Shown: in pieces, positions 49,616 through 58,123 of the stretch
Layout: each line of letters begins with the position of its first letter
Position numbering within the stretch: position 1 is the first letter of the stretch
NCBI RefSeq assembly: GCF_900258515.1
Contig: NZ_LT984884.1
Coordinates: forward strand, 333,002 to 397,001
DNA: 64,000 nt
Direction: 5' to 3'
Origin: Lentibacillus sp. Marseille-P4043
GTDB taxonomy: Bacteria; Bacillota; Bacilli; Bacillales; Amphibacillaceae
The notes under the pieces: generated by a model
Told to the model about the DNA's origin: nothing
The model's input: the letters and a program-made list of their open reading frames with translations, nothing else
The model's database searches: none
Program-made: the position numbers and the translations under genes

Positions 49616-50443
49616 TTAACGTCGTACTGTTATTTTATGTGCTTCCCCTCTTGTTCGTAATGCGGCATGATAGGTCGGACCAACTTTGTCAGTGTAGGAA
49701 AACCCATACTCAATTGCTGTCGTAACAAATCCCTTCGCTGATTCCACTGCTTCCATGACATTTTTTCCTTTGGCTAACTGTGCCGTAATCGCTGCTGAAT
49801 AGGTACAACCCGCCCCACTTGTGTTGACTGTGTCAATCCGAGGTGCCTCAAACGTTGTAAAGCTTTCCCCATCATATAAAACATCAATTGCTGGTCCTTC
49901 CAGTCGTCCACCTTTTACCAGAACATACTTCGGTCCCAAATGATGAAGGTCTACAGCTGCCTGTTTCAAATCTTCCACATTCGTTAATTTACGTTCATCT
50001 AGCAAAAACGACGCTTCTGGCATGTTCGGTGTAATTATGGTAGCTAATGGTAAAAGTTTGCGTTTCATTGCTTCAATTGCATCATCCTCAAGCAATTTTG
50101 AATCAAGTTTACCAACCATAACCGGGTCAACTACAATATGATCTATTTTTGATTCCTTGATTATTTCACTTGTTTTCAAAATTACTTCCTTTGAAAAAAG
50201 CATTCCTGTTTTCAAAGCGTCTATTCCAACTTGATTCATAGCTGTCGTATACTGTGCCTCGATTGCCTCTAGTGTTTGCGGGTGGACATTTTTATTCGTT
50301 TCCGGATGACGGGCAACAATCGCTGTAATTACACTCATCCCATATACGTCCAATTCCTGAAATGTTTTTAAATCTGCCTGTATTCCAGCACTTCCTCCTG
50401 CTGCAGATCCGGCAAATGTCAAAACTCGTGGTGGATTTATCAT
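49616..50443 (-). CDS. pdxK: Pyridoxine/pyridoxal kinase (PdxK, ThiD-like fold)
   Basis: A 275-residue ribokinase-fold enzyme. It has LTFAGSAAGGSAGIQADLKT (about 8-27), HIVVDPVMVGKLDSKLL, IITPNMPEASFLL and the anion-hole/catalytic stretch VNTSGAGCTYSAAITAQLAK (about 218-237). Sequence is closest to Bacillus PdxK enzymes, which phosphorylate pyridoxal and related vitamers and can act on hydroxymethylpyrimidine. It lies 21 bases upstream of pncA, a small cofactor-salvage pair. Confidence 0.78.
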   Translation of the reverse strand: MINPPRVLTFAGSAAGGSAGIQADLKTFQELDVYGMSVITAIVARHPETNKNVHPQTLEAIEAQYTTAMNQVGIDALKTGMLFSKEVILKTSEIIKESKIDHIVVDPVMVGKLDSKLLEDDAIEAMKRKLLPLATIITPNMPEASFLLDERKLTNVEDLKQAAVDLHHLGPKYVLVKGGRLEGPAIDVLYDGESFTTFEAPRIDTVNTSGAGCTYSAAITAQLAKGKNVMEAVESAKGFVTTAIEYGFSYTDKVGPTYHAALRTRGEAHKITVRR

Positions 50444-50461
50444 GTTATCGATTCCCTTCTA

Positions 50462-50959
50462 TTACATTATTACGACCATTATAAACCATACAACCATGAT
50501 GAGTTGAATAATAACCTTTGCAGCTGCCCCACTTAAAAATCCAATTAAGGAGCCAAACGATGCACGAACAGCCTCCCCAGTAGTGCGTTTTTGTATCATT
50601 TCGATCGTAAATACAACAATAAACGGCAACACAATAATACCAAATGGCGGTATTACAAATGAACCTAGGATAACTGCAACTCCCGCAGCCCGTTCACCCC
50701 ATTTACTGCCACCGAACCTCTTAACAAAATAACTATTTGCGATTATATCCGCTCCAATAAGAACAACAGTCAAAATACCCATGGCCACCCAAAATAATAT
50801 CGTAAGTTCTTCCGCATCAATCAGGAAATGATACAACAAGAATCCAACCCAAATCACAAATGGTGATGGGATAATTGGATAAATAATTCCTACAAAGCTG
50901 AGAACAAATAATGCAATAATTGTAATCCATATGAGAATATCAATGACCATCACCATCAC
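50462..50959 (-). CDS. DUF456 membrane protein
   Basis: A 165-residue membrane protein with about four to five spans. The order ILIWITIIALFVLSFVGIIY, IIPSPFVIWVGFLLYHF, GADIIANSYFVKRFGGSKWG and VAVILGSFVIPPFGIIVLPF matches the DUF456 family. Function unknown. Several ATG/GTG codons lie within the first five codons, so the exact start is uncertain. Confidence 0.78.
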   Translation of the reverse strand: MMVMVIDILIWITIIALFVLSFVGIIYPIIPSPFVIWVGFLLYHFLIDAEELTILFWVAMGILTVVLIGADIIANSYFVKRFGGSKWGERAAGVAVILGSFVIPPFGIIVLPFIVVFTIEMIQKRTTGEAVRASFGSLIGFLSGAAAKVIIQLIMVVWFIMVVIM

Positions 50960-50968
50960 CTAATTCCA

Positions 50969-51388
50969 TTATTTTGTATTCTTTTGAAACATACTGGACA
51001 GTTTTGTTTCTTCTTTGGCTAAGATACGTTTATAACTTTCAATATGTTTCATTGTTGACAAAATGGAAAGCAATACAACAACCAACATTGGCTCGATTCC
51101 AAAGAAATAATAAGTCGTTAATAAACCATTAATGTTTGCGCCTCTCCTGTGATATCATTTTCATTTAATATATATAACAGCAATATAATTGATAATGTAG
51201 CTTTAAAAATATCAATAAGTGCAACGAAAATCCCAAATTTCCACCCAAGTAAAAATAGTCGTATTTGATGCTCCAGCATTTTTTACGCCCGTATTTTTTA
51301 TTTTCACTTTCTTATATTTACCAACAATTTGCGAACCATGAATACAGCCAAATAAATAACCAATTACACAGCTTAGAAAGTAAAACAT
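50969..51388 (-). pseudogene. Decayed plsY-like acyltransferase gene
   Basis: A good ribosome site (AAGGGGGAGGCA) and ATG at 51388 start MFYFLSCVIGYLFGCIHGSQ, IVGKYKKVKIKNTGVKNAGA, the layout of PlsY (glycerol-3-phosphate acyltransferase), where G-S-I-P and GSGN-GATN motifs occur. The frame breaks near 51250 and continues in another (LGWKFGIFVALIDIFKATLS). It breaks again near 51130, where the middle of the protein is missing, and ends in SILSTMKHIESYKRILAKEE to 50969. At least two frameshifts or deletions make it a pseudogene. Confidence 0.6.
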
Positions 51389-51409
51389 TGCCTCCCCCTT
51401 TTTTCCATT

Positions 51410-51955
51410 ATGGCTGTTTCTAAAGATTGGCGATTCTTACACAAAAGCTATATAATGCGCAGTAACTACTGGGCTCTTTTCTATAAGTACGTTCATTTTC
51501 CGCCGTCCGGGATCGTTCCGGGTGGATGCTTTCCGCGGGCACGGCCTCAGCCTCCTCGGAAGAAAACCACTTCCTGCGGGGTCTTCGGACACGTGCTGTT
51601 CCCGCAGGAGTCACCACCCTCCACTCACCGGACTAGTGAAGCGGTAGAATGTGGCTTGGTAGAACACATAATACTACAGTTAACGGTAGTAAATGCAATA
51701 CCAGCGAAGGAAATACACGCAGACTCCTGGGGGAAGAGAGGCATCGGTGAGACCCCGCAGTGCGACGAGCGAAACTTCCACCGAGTAAGCTTCGAGTTGC
51801 GAGGAGCTATACTTCACCGTGATTACTTGCAACGCGACGAGCACCCAGCACGAGGAGGCTCAACAGCCGCCCCCAGAAAGCGAAGTGTATTTCCGTAGCG
51901 GTGATTATTACGCTTAATCCTTCAACTACGAATTTAAAAAGCAACAAACATTACG
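51410..51955. repeat. Large GC-rich dispersed palindromic repeat
   Basis: A GC-rich block unlike its surroundings. CCTGCGGG/CCCGCAGG (51573-51608) forms a hairpin. AGCCTCCTCG (51549-51558) recurs inverted as CGAGGAGGCT (51851-51860). The left part (51462-51520) repeats the block at 47247-47305, and the right end (TTCAACTACGAATTTAAAAAG at 51922-51942 followed by CAACAAAC) matches, inverted, the left end of the 47202 element. ORFs here are not real genes. Repeats of this 'CCGCGGGC...CAGCCTCCTCG' kind are known from many Bacillaceae genomes. Confidence 0.75.
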
Positions 51956-52108
51956 AAAAAAGCCTTTAATATTCTATATACAATCGACACATCAAGCTAC
52001 CCGGGTTACACTATTATACGGATCCTGTCTAAAAACGTTTCACTTAAAATACCAAACCACCATAAACCATATATTCACTGATATACCATCAAAAGGAGAA
52101 CATTTACC

Positions 52109-52684
52109 TTGAAAAAGAAAAAGTACAACAAAGACTTCCTAGCATGGATTATGATCATTCTTTTTTTCACAGCAATCATCGTACTCTATAATAAAATGGA
52201 TGATCCCGATCCCTATATTGACCAAAAAGAAGAAGCACCAAACCCCACTGAACTCCATCCAACAGTAAAGAAAAAGAAAAATACATTAGTAAAAAAAGCA
52301 AAGGATATTGGTATTCAAGTCGTTATCACGGAAGAAGTGCGTTCAATTAAACGCCAGAATGAATTATATGCACAAGGTCGATCAAAGAGAGGAAATATTG
52401 TCACTTACTCAAAAGGCGGCGAGTCTTACCACAATTATGGACTAGCATTCGATTATGCCTTAAGGGCCCCTGAGGGAAACGTTATTTGGGATATACAGTA
52501 TGATGGCAACAACAATGGCCAGTCGGACTGGTTTGAAGTAGCCGAAATAGCAAAAAGGTTGGGATTTACTTGGGGCGGAGATTGGAAACACTTTAAGGAC
52601 TATCCCCATTTACAAATGGATTTTGGCCTGACCATTAACCAGTTACAAAAAGGCTTACGACCAAAGATTGATAAGAACAAATGA
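52109..52684 (+). CDS. Peptidoglycan L-Ala-D-Glu endopeptidase, CwlK-like
   Basis: A 191-residue membrane-anchored M15 peptidase. One membrane span near residues 11-27 (AWIMIILFFTAIIVLYN), then the catalytic domain with EEVRSIKRQNELYAQGRSKR, zinc ligands in SYHNYGLAFDYAL (His about 111, Asp about 118) and DYPHLQMDF (His about 172). It cuts cell-wall peptides. The TTG start follows AAAGGAGAACATTTACC. A terminator follows. Confidence 0.85.
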   Translation: MKKKKYNKDFLAWIMIILFFTAIIVLYNKMDDPDPYIDQKEEAPNPTELHPTVKKKKNTLVKKAKDIGIQVVITEEVRSIKRQNELYAQGRSKRGNIVTYSKGGESYHNYGLAFDYALRAPEGNVIWDIQYDGNNNGQSDWFEVAEIAKRLGFTWGGDWKHFKDYPHLQMDFGLTINQLQKGLRPKIDKNK

Positions 52685-52723
52685 AGAAACTGCTCACATC
52701 CATCCATAAACGAATACAATGCA

Positions 52724-52758
52724 AAAAGACCGCTTTAATTCCCATTTGCGGTCTTTTC
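52724..52758. terminator. Bidirectional terminator behind cwlK
   Basis: AAAAGACCGC and GCGGTCTTTT form a 10-bp stem with T-runs on both strands, between the converging cwlK and ytzI-like genes. Confidence 0.82.
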
Positions 52759-52765
52759 GTCGTAT

Positions 52766-52897
52766 TTATTTTTCCTTATCCTCTTCAGGAAGTGGATCAA
52801 CAGTATGTTTGTAAGCATACCCTTTTGATATAGAAAACAAGGTCATAACTAGAACAATTAACATAATTACAATTCCTATTATTATGGTAGGCAGCAT
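52766..52897 (-). CDS. YtzI-like small membrane protein
   Basis: A 43-residue protein. One membrane span (TIIIGIVIMLIVLVMTLFSI) is followed by SKGYAYKHTVDPLPEED, the C-terminal pattern of the Bacillus YtzI family. The ATG at 52897 follows AAGGAGATAGAGGT. Function unknown. Confidence 0.7.
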   Translation of the reverse strand: MLPTIIIGIVIMLIVLVMTLFSISKGYAYKHTVDPLPEEDKEK

Positions 52898-52919
52898 ACC
52901 TCTATCTCCTTATGCGGTA

Positions 52920-53351
52920 TTATTCATTCATGTTTAACACATACACACCATTTTGCTTCACCCAGCCTTTTCGTGAAAAAAATTGGTGTACGTTCGGATT
53001 TTTTGTTGTAATTGTGGTGATTAATCGTTCCACATCTTTTTGTTTAGCTAATTTCTCCATTTTTTGATATAAATGTTCATCAAGACCTTTATTCTCATAA
53101 CTGGAAACGATTGAAAGCTTTTGTATCTGAAATTCATTTGCTGTTAGATCAATGCGAAATACCAAAAAGGCAGCAATAACTCCGGATTTTTCCACAAGAT
53201 AAAACCTTGTATCATCCTGCACTAAAATAGTTTCAAACAGATCCTTCCCCATTTCACCCTCATCAGCAGCTAAGTGAATATTCTCATTGTTGTCACTCAG
53301 CTCAGATATCATTGGAAAGTCTTCCATTCTTGCTTCTCTTAATTTATACAT
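52920..53351 (-). CDS. GNAT-family acetyltransferase
   Basis: A 143-residue protein with a GNAT-like order: YKLREARMEDFPMISELSDN, a FYLVEKSGVIAAFLVFRI strand pair and FQIQKLSIVSSYENKGLDEH as motif A, though its pyrophosphate loop (E-N-K-G-L) is weaker than usual. It ends NPNVHQFFSRKGWVKQNGVY. It lies 12 bases downstream of panE and is probably co-transcribed. Confidence 0.65.
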   Translation of the reverse strand: MYKLREARMEDFPMISELSDNNENIHLAADEGEMGKDLFETILVQDDTRFYLVEKSGVIAAFLVFRIDLTANEFQIQKLSIVSSYENKGLDEHLYQKMEKLAKQKDVERLITTITTKNPNVHQFFSRKGWVKQNGVYVLNMNE

Positions 53352-53363
53352 GGTGTTTTCTCC

Positions 53364-54278
53364 TTATGCGTTCTCAAACGGTTTAATCAACCCATAAACA
53401 GCCTCAAGATAAGGAAGGTCTACACCAACTGCATTTGCCAAACGAATGGCCCCACCTTGAAGATGTTCTACCTCAAGTGTTAATCCTTTCCGCCGATCCT
53501 GGTGCATGGATGAGGTTGTTTCATCTGGCAGGTTCATTAATTTACTCTTCGCTGTTTCCACCTCGTCATCATGTAGCTCAACATGATAGGCCTTTGCAAG
53601 AACACACATTTCCTGTAGTATCATTTCCGCAATCCGAAATGTACTGTCATGCTTACGAATTTCACCTATTGCTAAGTTCGCAGCAGTTGTAATACCAGAA
53701 AACGCATTGATGAAGGCATATTTCTTCCATAACTCGTATGAAATAGTATCACTATTTACGCCGTTTACATTTGCTTGATTACAGAGTTCTTCAAGTTCCT
53801 TACAAATTGCTGTTTGGGTAGGCTCAAGTGGGCCAAAAATCAGATCATGGAAATCACTCGAATGGATAACATGACCTTTTTCATTCAATGTTGCAATAAT
53901 AAAGGATAGCCCACCAAGTACCGCATCTTTTCCTAATTGATCCTGGAGGTAACTGATATGTTCCATTCCATTTAGAATAGGTAAAATGTAAGCGCCTTTA
54001 TCTACTAATGCTTTAAGATTTTCTAACACTCCAGACAAATGATAGCCTTTTACTGCTACTAATACAAGATCAGCTTTATCGACTTCTGCAACATCTGTTA
54101 CTATGTTAGGATCGTCAATACGATAGTCTCCTAATGCACTCGTTACATAAATCTTATTCTCTTGAATTTGCCCAGCGCGTCTTTCCCGAACTAAAAAGGT
54201 AACATTTGCCCCACCTTCTAGAAAACGAGCCCCGAAATAAGAGCCTAATGCACCTGCGCCAACCACAACTACATCCAT
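53364..54278 (-). CDS. panE: 2-dehydropantoate 2-reductase family (PanE)
   Basis: A 304-residue NADPH enzyme of the ApbA/PanE family, which makes pantoate for coenzyme A. Rossmann motif VVVVGAGALGSYFGARFLEG (about 3-22), AVKGYHLSGVLENLKALV (Lys about 76), and catalytic Lys in ISYELWKKYAFINAFSGITT (about 186), with SSMHQDRRKGLTLEVEHLQG (about 255-274) as substrate motif. Some family members reduce other 2-ketoacids. ATGGAGGGATTTGG-type site before the ATG. Confidence 0.82.
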   Translation of the reverse strand: MDVVVVGAGALGSYFGARFLEGGANVTFLVRERRAGQIQENKIYVTSALGDYRIDDPNIVTDVAEVDKADLVLVAVKGYHLSGVLENLKALVDKGAYILPILNGMEHISYLQDQLGKDAVLGGLSFIIATLNEKGHVIHSSDFHDLIFGPLEPTQTAICKELEELCNQANVNGVNSDTISYELWKKYAFINAFSGITTAANLAIGEIRKHDSTFRIAEMILQEMCVLAKAYHVELHDDEVETAKSKLMNLPDETTSSMHQDRRKGLTLEVEHLQGGAIRLANAVGVDLPYLEAVYGLIKPFENA

Positions 54279-54851
54279 CCAAATCCCTCCATCCGAATTA
54301 TATATTATATCGTACCGTTTTTTCCTATAATTTGTCCATATCTAGCACCGCAAATAAATTTCCATTTACGTTAATTTTGGCAATTTTTTAGGATACACAA
54401 GCATGAAGCAATATATACAAGCATATTTTGGTATAAGACAGCTTAATACACTTCACCAATAAATATGCGATCTAAATCGGAATTATCTAAAAATATCACA
54501 TTTGTGAATCATTTTAAATATCTTTACTATTAAAGTGTGTCCGCATATAAGCAACCAATCACTACACTATTTTCTCTTAGAAAAATTCAACATTCGCCTC
54601 TTATAGCGAATGTTGAAGTTTTACTTATACTTAATCCCTTGGGAATTTTTCCTTTCCTTAACTTAAGTGTAATAAAAAACCAGTATATTTTTCCTAAAAC
54701 GAAAGTAATATGTATAGGCTTATTAAAAACTTGAATCTGAAGTTAAGTAAAATAAAGGGATTCAGCATTCGTCCACATATACTTAATTAATAGATAAAAA
54801 GGAATTTTACATAAATTCCTTTTCAAAATAAAAGGGGAGGTCATTTAGAAA
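54279..54851. other. Gene-free AT-rich region before ehuB
   Basis: About 570 bases with no convincing gene. It includes the hairpin at 54585-54620 and, further right, several AAGTTAAGT/CTTAATTAA-like words that could be sites for the ehu promoter region. The ehuB ribosome site AAAGGGGAGGTCATTTAGAA ends it. Confidence 0.5.
54585..54620. terminator. Isolated bidirectional terminator hairpin
   Basis: TTCAACATTCGC and GCGAATGTTGAA form a perfect 12-bp stem with an 8-base loop, with AAAAA before and GTTTTAC after. No gene ends right next to it, so the transcript it terminates is unclear. Confidence 0.7.
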
Positions 54852-55757
54852 ATGAAGAAATTATTACTTATGTCAGTATTCTGCTTCACACTCGTGCTAC
54901 TAGCTGCATGCGGATCAGAGGATGCAAGCAGCGATGGCGGTGACGGTGACAGCGACGAAGGTAATGGGACTTTATTAGATGAATTAAAAGAGAAAGGCAC
55001 TGTAACAGTTGGCTTTGCTAACGAAAAACCTTACGCCTATCAGACCGATGATGGGGAACTAAAAGGTGCTGCAGTGGACATCGCAAAAGCTGTTTTTAAA
55101 GAACTTGGTGTTGATAACATGGAAGGACAGCTTGCCGATTTCGGTCAACTAATTCCTGGTTTAAATGCTGGTAAATTTGATGTTATTACAGCTGGTATGG
55201 CGATTAACCCAGATCGTTGCGCGAATGCGGACTTCGGTGAACCGGAAATGATGTATGGGGAAGGGCTTATTGTTCAAAAAGGTAACCCACTAGACCTACA
55301 CAGCTATGAAGATATCGCTAATACAGATGCAACCGTATCGATCATGGCTGGAGCAACAGAACATGAATATGTAAAGCATGAAGGTGTAAGTGATGATCAA
55401 GTCGACAGTGCTCCAGACATTCCAGCTACATTCTCAGCAGTAGAATCTGGTCGTGCAGATGCAACAACCGGAACTGAAATGACAGTAAAAATGGCATTGG
55501 AGTCTTCTGGTAATGATAAGCTTGAATTCGTAAGTGACTTTGAACAACCAGATATTGAAGGTATTCCAAGTTATGGTGCTGCTGCATTTAATAAAGATAA
55601 TGACGCATTAAGAGAAGCATACAATGAAAAATTAGCTAAGTTGAAAGAAGATGGCAAGATAAAAGAACTCTTAGAAGCTAATGGATTCAGTGCTGAAGGC
55701 AACTCAGTTCCAGCTGATATTACTACTGAAGGGGTTTGCAGTGGTGAACAGTATTAA
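54852..55757 (+). CDS. ehuB: Ectoine/hydroxyectoine ABC transporter binding protein (EhuB)
   Basis: A 301-residue lipoprotein. The signal peptide ends LVLLAACGSED (Cys about 20), followed by an acidic linker. The binding domain starts GTVTVGFANEKPYAYQTDDG, GELKGAAVDIAKAVFKELGV and has PGLNAGKFDVITAGMAINPD, the pattern of EhuB. Together with EhuC, D and A it imports ectoines as osmoprotectants. Start ATG has an AAAGGGGAGGTC site. A palindromic hairpin separates it from ehuC. Confidence 0.88.
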   Translation: MKKLLLMSVFCFTLVLLAACGSEDASSDGGDGDSDEGNGTLLDELKEKGTVTVGFANEKPYAYQTDDGELKGAAVDIAKAVFKELGVDNMEGQLADFGQLIPGLNAGKFDVITAGMAINPDRCANADFGEPEMMYGEGLIVQKGNPLDLHSYEDIANTDATVSIMAGATEHEYVKHEGVSDDQVDSAPDIPATFSAVESGRADATTGTEMTVKMALESSGNDKLEFVSDFEQPDIEGIPSYGAAAFNKDNDALREAYNEKLAKLKEDGKIKELLEANGFSAEGNSVPADITTEGVCSGEQY

Positions 55758-55786
55758 GATTTCTTTCTAAATAATGACAACGACTC

Positions 55787-55827
55787 CATAGGGTCTGGCT
55801 CCCTCACCTAGGGGGTCCGACCCTATG
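55787..55827. repeat. Intercistronic palindrome between ehuB and ehuC
   Basis: CATAGGGTC and GACCCTATG pair, with an inner GGCTCCC/GGGGGTCC part. It is followed on the plus strand by CTTTTG, a weak T-run. Likely it lowers read-through into the permease genes and protects the ehuB message. It resembles dispersed GGGTC-GACCC palindromes of Bacillaceae. Confidence 0.6.
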
Positions 55828-55915
55828 CTTTTGTTTAAAATACCAGTGTAGTGCTGGTACGGGATATTTGTAATCCAATACATGAAGTATCTTTAAAATA
55901 AAAGGAGTGATTACT

Positions 55916-56575
55916 ATTAATGCGATAGCAGATATTTTCCCCATCCTGATGCAGGGTGTCAAAATAACCGTTACCGTTCTTCTAGCCTCCATCGTATTGG
56001 GATATTTAATGGCATTCATTGCGGGGTTTTGCCGCCTTTCTAATAACGTTATCCTTCGAAAGTTTACTGGTTTTTATGTGGAGGTTTTCCGTGGTACATC
56101 ACTAATCGTACAATTATTTTGGCTTTATTATGCATTGCCAATTTTATTCGGTATTGAGATTGGTAGTGATTTCTGGGCTGGTGTATTAGCAATTTCGTTA
56201 AACTATGGTGCGTATATGTCTGAAATTGTTCGCGGATCGATTCAATCTGTTGCAAAAGGACAAACAGAGGCAGCCACAGCATTAAATATGTCACGTTTTC
56301 AGCGTATGAGACTTGTAATTTTGCCTCAAGCAGTACGGATGATGCTTCCAGAGTTTGGTAACTACCTAATCTTAATGTTAAAATCCACATCACTTGTCTC
56401 TTTAATAGGAATGATGGATATTTTATATTATGGAGATATTTTGCGTAGTTCCAATCTGTCGCAGGCACCAACTGTATATTTATTAGTACTTGTATTCTAC
56501 TTCATTCTTGCACTTCCATTAATCTGGTTAACAAGAAAAATGGAAAGTGCATCTAAGAAAGGAGTGGCTAGTTAA
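55916..56575 (+). CDS. ehuC: Ectoine/hydroxyectoine ABC permease EhuC
   Basis: A permease of about 220 residues with five spans and the amino-acid-permease EAA loop (GQTEAATALNMSRFQRMRLV, VILPQAVRMMLPEFGNY). Family homologs begin near NAIADIFPILMQGVKITVTV. There is no ATG there. AAAGGAG (55901-55907) is 8 bases before an ATT at 55916, so ATT may be the start codon; the other candidate, a GTG at 55907, lies inside the ribosome site. It overlaps ehuD by one base. Confidence 0.85.
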   Translation: MNAIADIFPILMQGVKITVTVLLASIVLGYLMAFIAGFCRLSNNVILRKFTGFYVEVFRGTSLIVQLFWLYYALPILFGIEIGSDFWAGVLAISLNYGAYMSEIVRGSIQSVAKGQTEAATALNMSRFQRMRLVILPQAVRMMLPEFGNYLILMLKSTSLVSLIGMMDILYYGDILRSSNLSQAPTVYLLVLVFYFILALPLIWLTRKMESASKKGVAS

Positions 56576-57297
56576 TGAATAATTGGAGTTGGGATATATT
56601 CTTTGATGCCCTCCCTACTGTATTAGAAGGGCTTGGTATTACAATCGGATTAACAATCGCATGTTACTTATTTGCCTTAATTTTTGGTTTTATTTGGACA
56701 TTTATTAGACGGATTCCTATAAAACCCGTCAAATGGGTATTATTATGGATTATGGAGTTTATTCGTTCGACACCACCACTTGTTCAGTTATTCTTCATCT
56801 ATTATGCATGGCCAATGGTACCTGGTATTGGTATGACATTAAGTCCATTTACAAGTGCAATCCTAGGGCTAGGTATTCACTATAGTACCTATGTTGGTGA
56901 AGTATACCGTTCAGGAATTGACAGTGTTGAGAATGGGCAGTGGGAAGCATCTAGAGCATTAAACTTTTCGACCCGTCAAAAGTGGACAAAAATTATTCTG
57001 CCACAAGCCATACCGCCGACAATTCCAATGCTAGGAAACTATTTAATTATTATGTTCAAAGAAGTTCCCTTGGCATCGACCGTTGGCGTATCTGGTATTC
57101 TATTCATGGCAAACGAGTTCGGGGCGCAAAACTGGAAATACCTTGAGCCGTTAACTATTGTAGCTATTCTTTTCTTACTATTAAGCTACCCATCAGCTAT
57201 TCTTATTAATAAACTGGAGAGAAAAATGAACCGACGCTTTGATAAGAAAGCAACTACTGGAAGTAAGCCAATTCAGGAAAACGAAGGAGCTGTATAA
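56575..57297 (+). CDS. ehuD: Ectoine/hydroxyectoine ABC permease EhuD
   Basis: A 240-residue HisM-type permease with about five spans: LEGLGITIGLTIACYLFALI, FIRSTPPLVQLFFIYYAWPM, and EAA loop GQWEASRALNFSTRQKWTKI, ILPQAIPPTIPMLGNYLII. Pairs with EhuC. The start overlaps the ehuC stop (TAATG), so they are coupled. Confidence 0.88.
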   Translation: MNNWSWDIFFDALPTVLEGLGITIGLTIACYLFALIFGFIWTFIRRIPIKPVKWVLLWIMEFIRSTPPLVQLFFIYYAWPMVPGIGMTLSPFTSAILGLGIHYSTYVGEVYRSGIDSVENGQWEASRALNFSTRQKWTKIILPQAIPPTIPMLGNYLIIMFKEVPLASTVGVSGILFMANEFGAQNWKYLEPLTIVAILFLLLSYPSAILINKLERKMNRRFDKKATTGSKPIQENEGAV

Positions 57298-57300
57298 TAA

Positions 57301-58071
57301 ATGACAGAACCGATAGTAATGTATAACGATGTTCATAAATCTTTTGGTGATGTAAAAGTACTAAAAGGAATAGATTTAGACATTAAACCAGCAGAAAAAG
57401 TTGCCTTAATTGGACCAAGTGGATCTGGTAAAACAACAATTATCCGTATGTTAATGACGCTTGAGCAACCGACATCTGGAAGTATTATTGTTGATGGTAA
57501 GAACCTATGGCACATGGAGAAAGCAGGAAAGCTCGTTCCCGCAAATGAAAAACATTTACGGGAAGTACGTGGCGATATTGGCATGGTGTTTCAACACTTT
57601 AACCTTTTTCCACATATGACAATTTTGGAAAACTGTATGACAGCACCAATCCATGTCCAACGAGAAGCTAAGGCCACTGCCAAAAAACGTTCCATTGAAA
57701 TGTTGGAGAAAGTCGGATTAGGTGATAAGCTTGATAGTTATCCAAGTCAGCTCTCTGGTGGACAAAAACAGCGCGTCGCAATGGCCCGTGCCTTAGTAAT
57801 GCGTCCAAAAATCATGCTGTTCGACGAAGTAACATCCGCACTCGATCCAGAGCTTGTTGGTGAGGTCCTTGAGGTAATCCGTGATATTGCGAAAGAGGGC
57901 GAAATGGCAATGGTGCTCGTTACCCACGAAATGGAGTTTGCTCGCGATATCGCTGATCGTATTATATTTTTAGACGATGGTGTAATAGCGGAACAGGGCC
58001 CTCCAATGGATGTTCTTGAGAATTCAACAAACGAACGTCTGCAAAGCTTTTTGCATCGATTTAGACACTAA
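57301..58071 (+). CDS. ehuA: Ectoine/hydroxyectoine ABC transporter ATPase EhuA
   Basis: A 256-residue ATPase. Walker A IGPSGSGKTT (37-46), Q-loop GMVFQHFNLFPHMT, signature QLSGGQKQRVAMARAL, Walker B IMLFDEVTSALDPE and H-switch LVTHEMEF. It is of the polar amino acid type and closes the ehuBCDA operon before a strong terminator. An AACGAAGGAGCTGTATAATAA stretch holds the ribosome site. Confidence 0.92.
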   Translation: MTEPIVMYNDVHKSFGDVKVLKGIDLDIKPAEKVALIGPSGSGKTTIIRMLMTLEQPTSGSIIVDGKNLWHMEKAGKLVPANEKHLREVRGDIGMVFQHFNLFPHMTILENCMTAPIHVQREAKATAKKRSIEMLEKVGLGDKLDSYPSQLSGGQKQRVAMARALVMRPKIMLFDEVTSALDPELVGEVLEVIRDIAKEGEMAMVLVTHEMEFARDIADRIIFLDDGVIAEQGPPMDVLENSTNERLQSFLHRFRH

Positions 58072-58080
58072 TTAAGATCT

Positions 58081-58123
58081 AATAAAAGCTGTGAACAACA
58101 ATATCTTGTTCACAGCTTTTATT
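58081..58123. terminator. Bidirectional terminator between ehuA and murB
   Basis: AATAAAAGCTGTGAACAA and TTGTTCACAGCTTTTATT form a perfect 18-bp stem with a 7-base loop, with T's on both strands. It serves the two converging genes. Confidence 0.92.

Noticed and set aside
51410..51898. 162-codon plus-strand ORF in the GC-rich repeat
   Set aside because: It covers a dispersed palindromic repeat whose composition differs from real genes here; such ORFs are common false calls in Bacillaceae.
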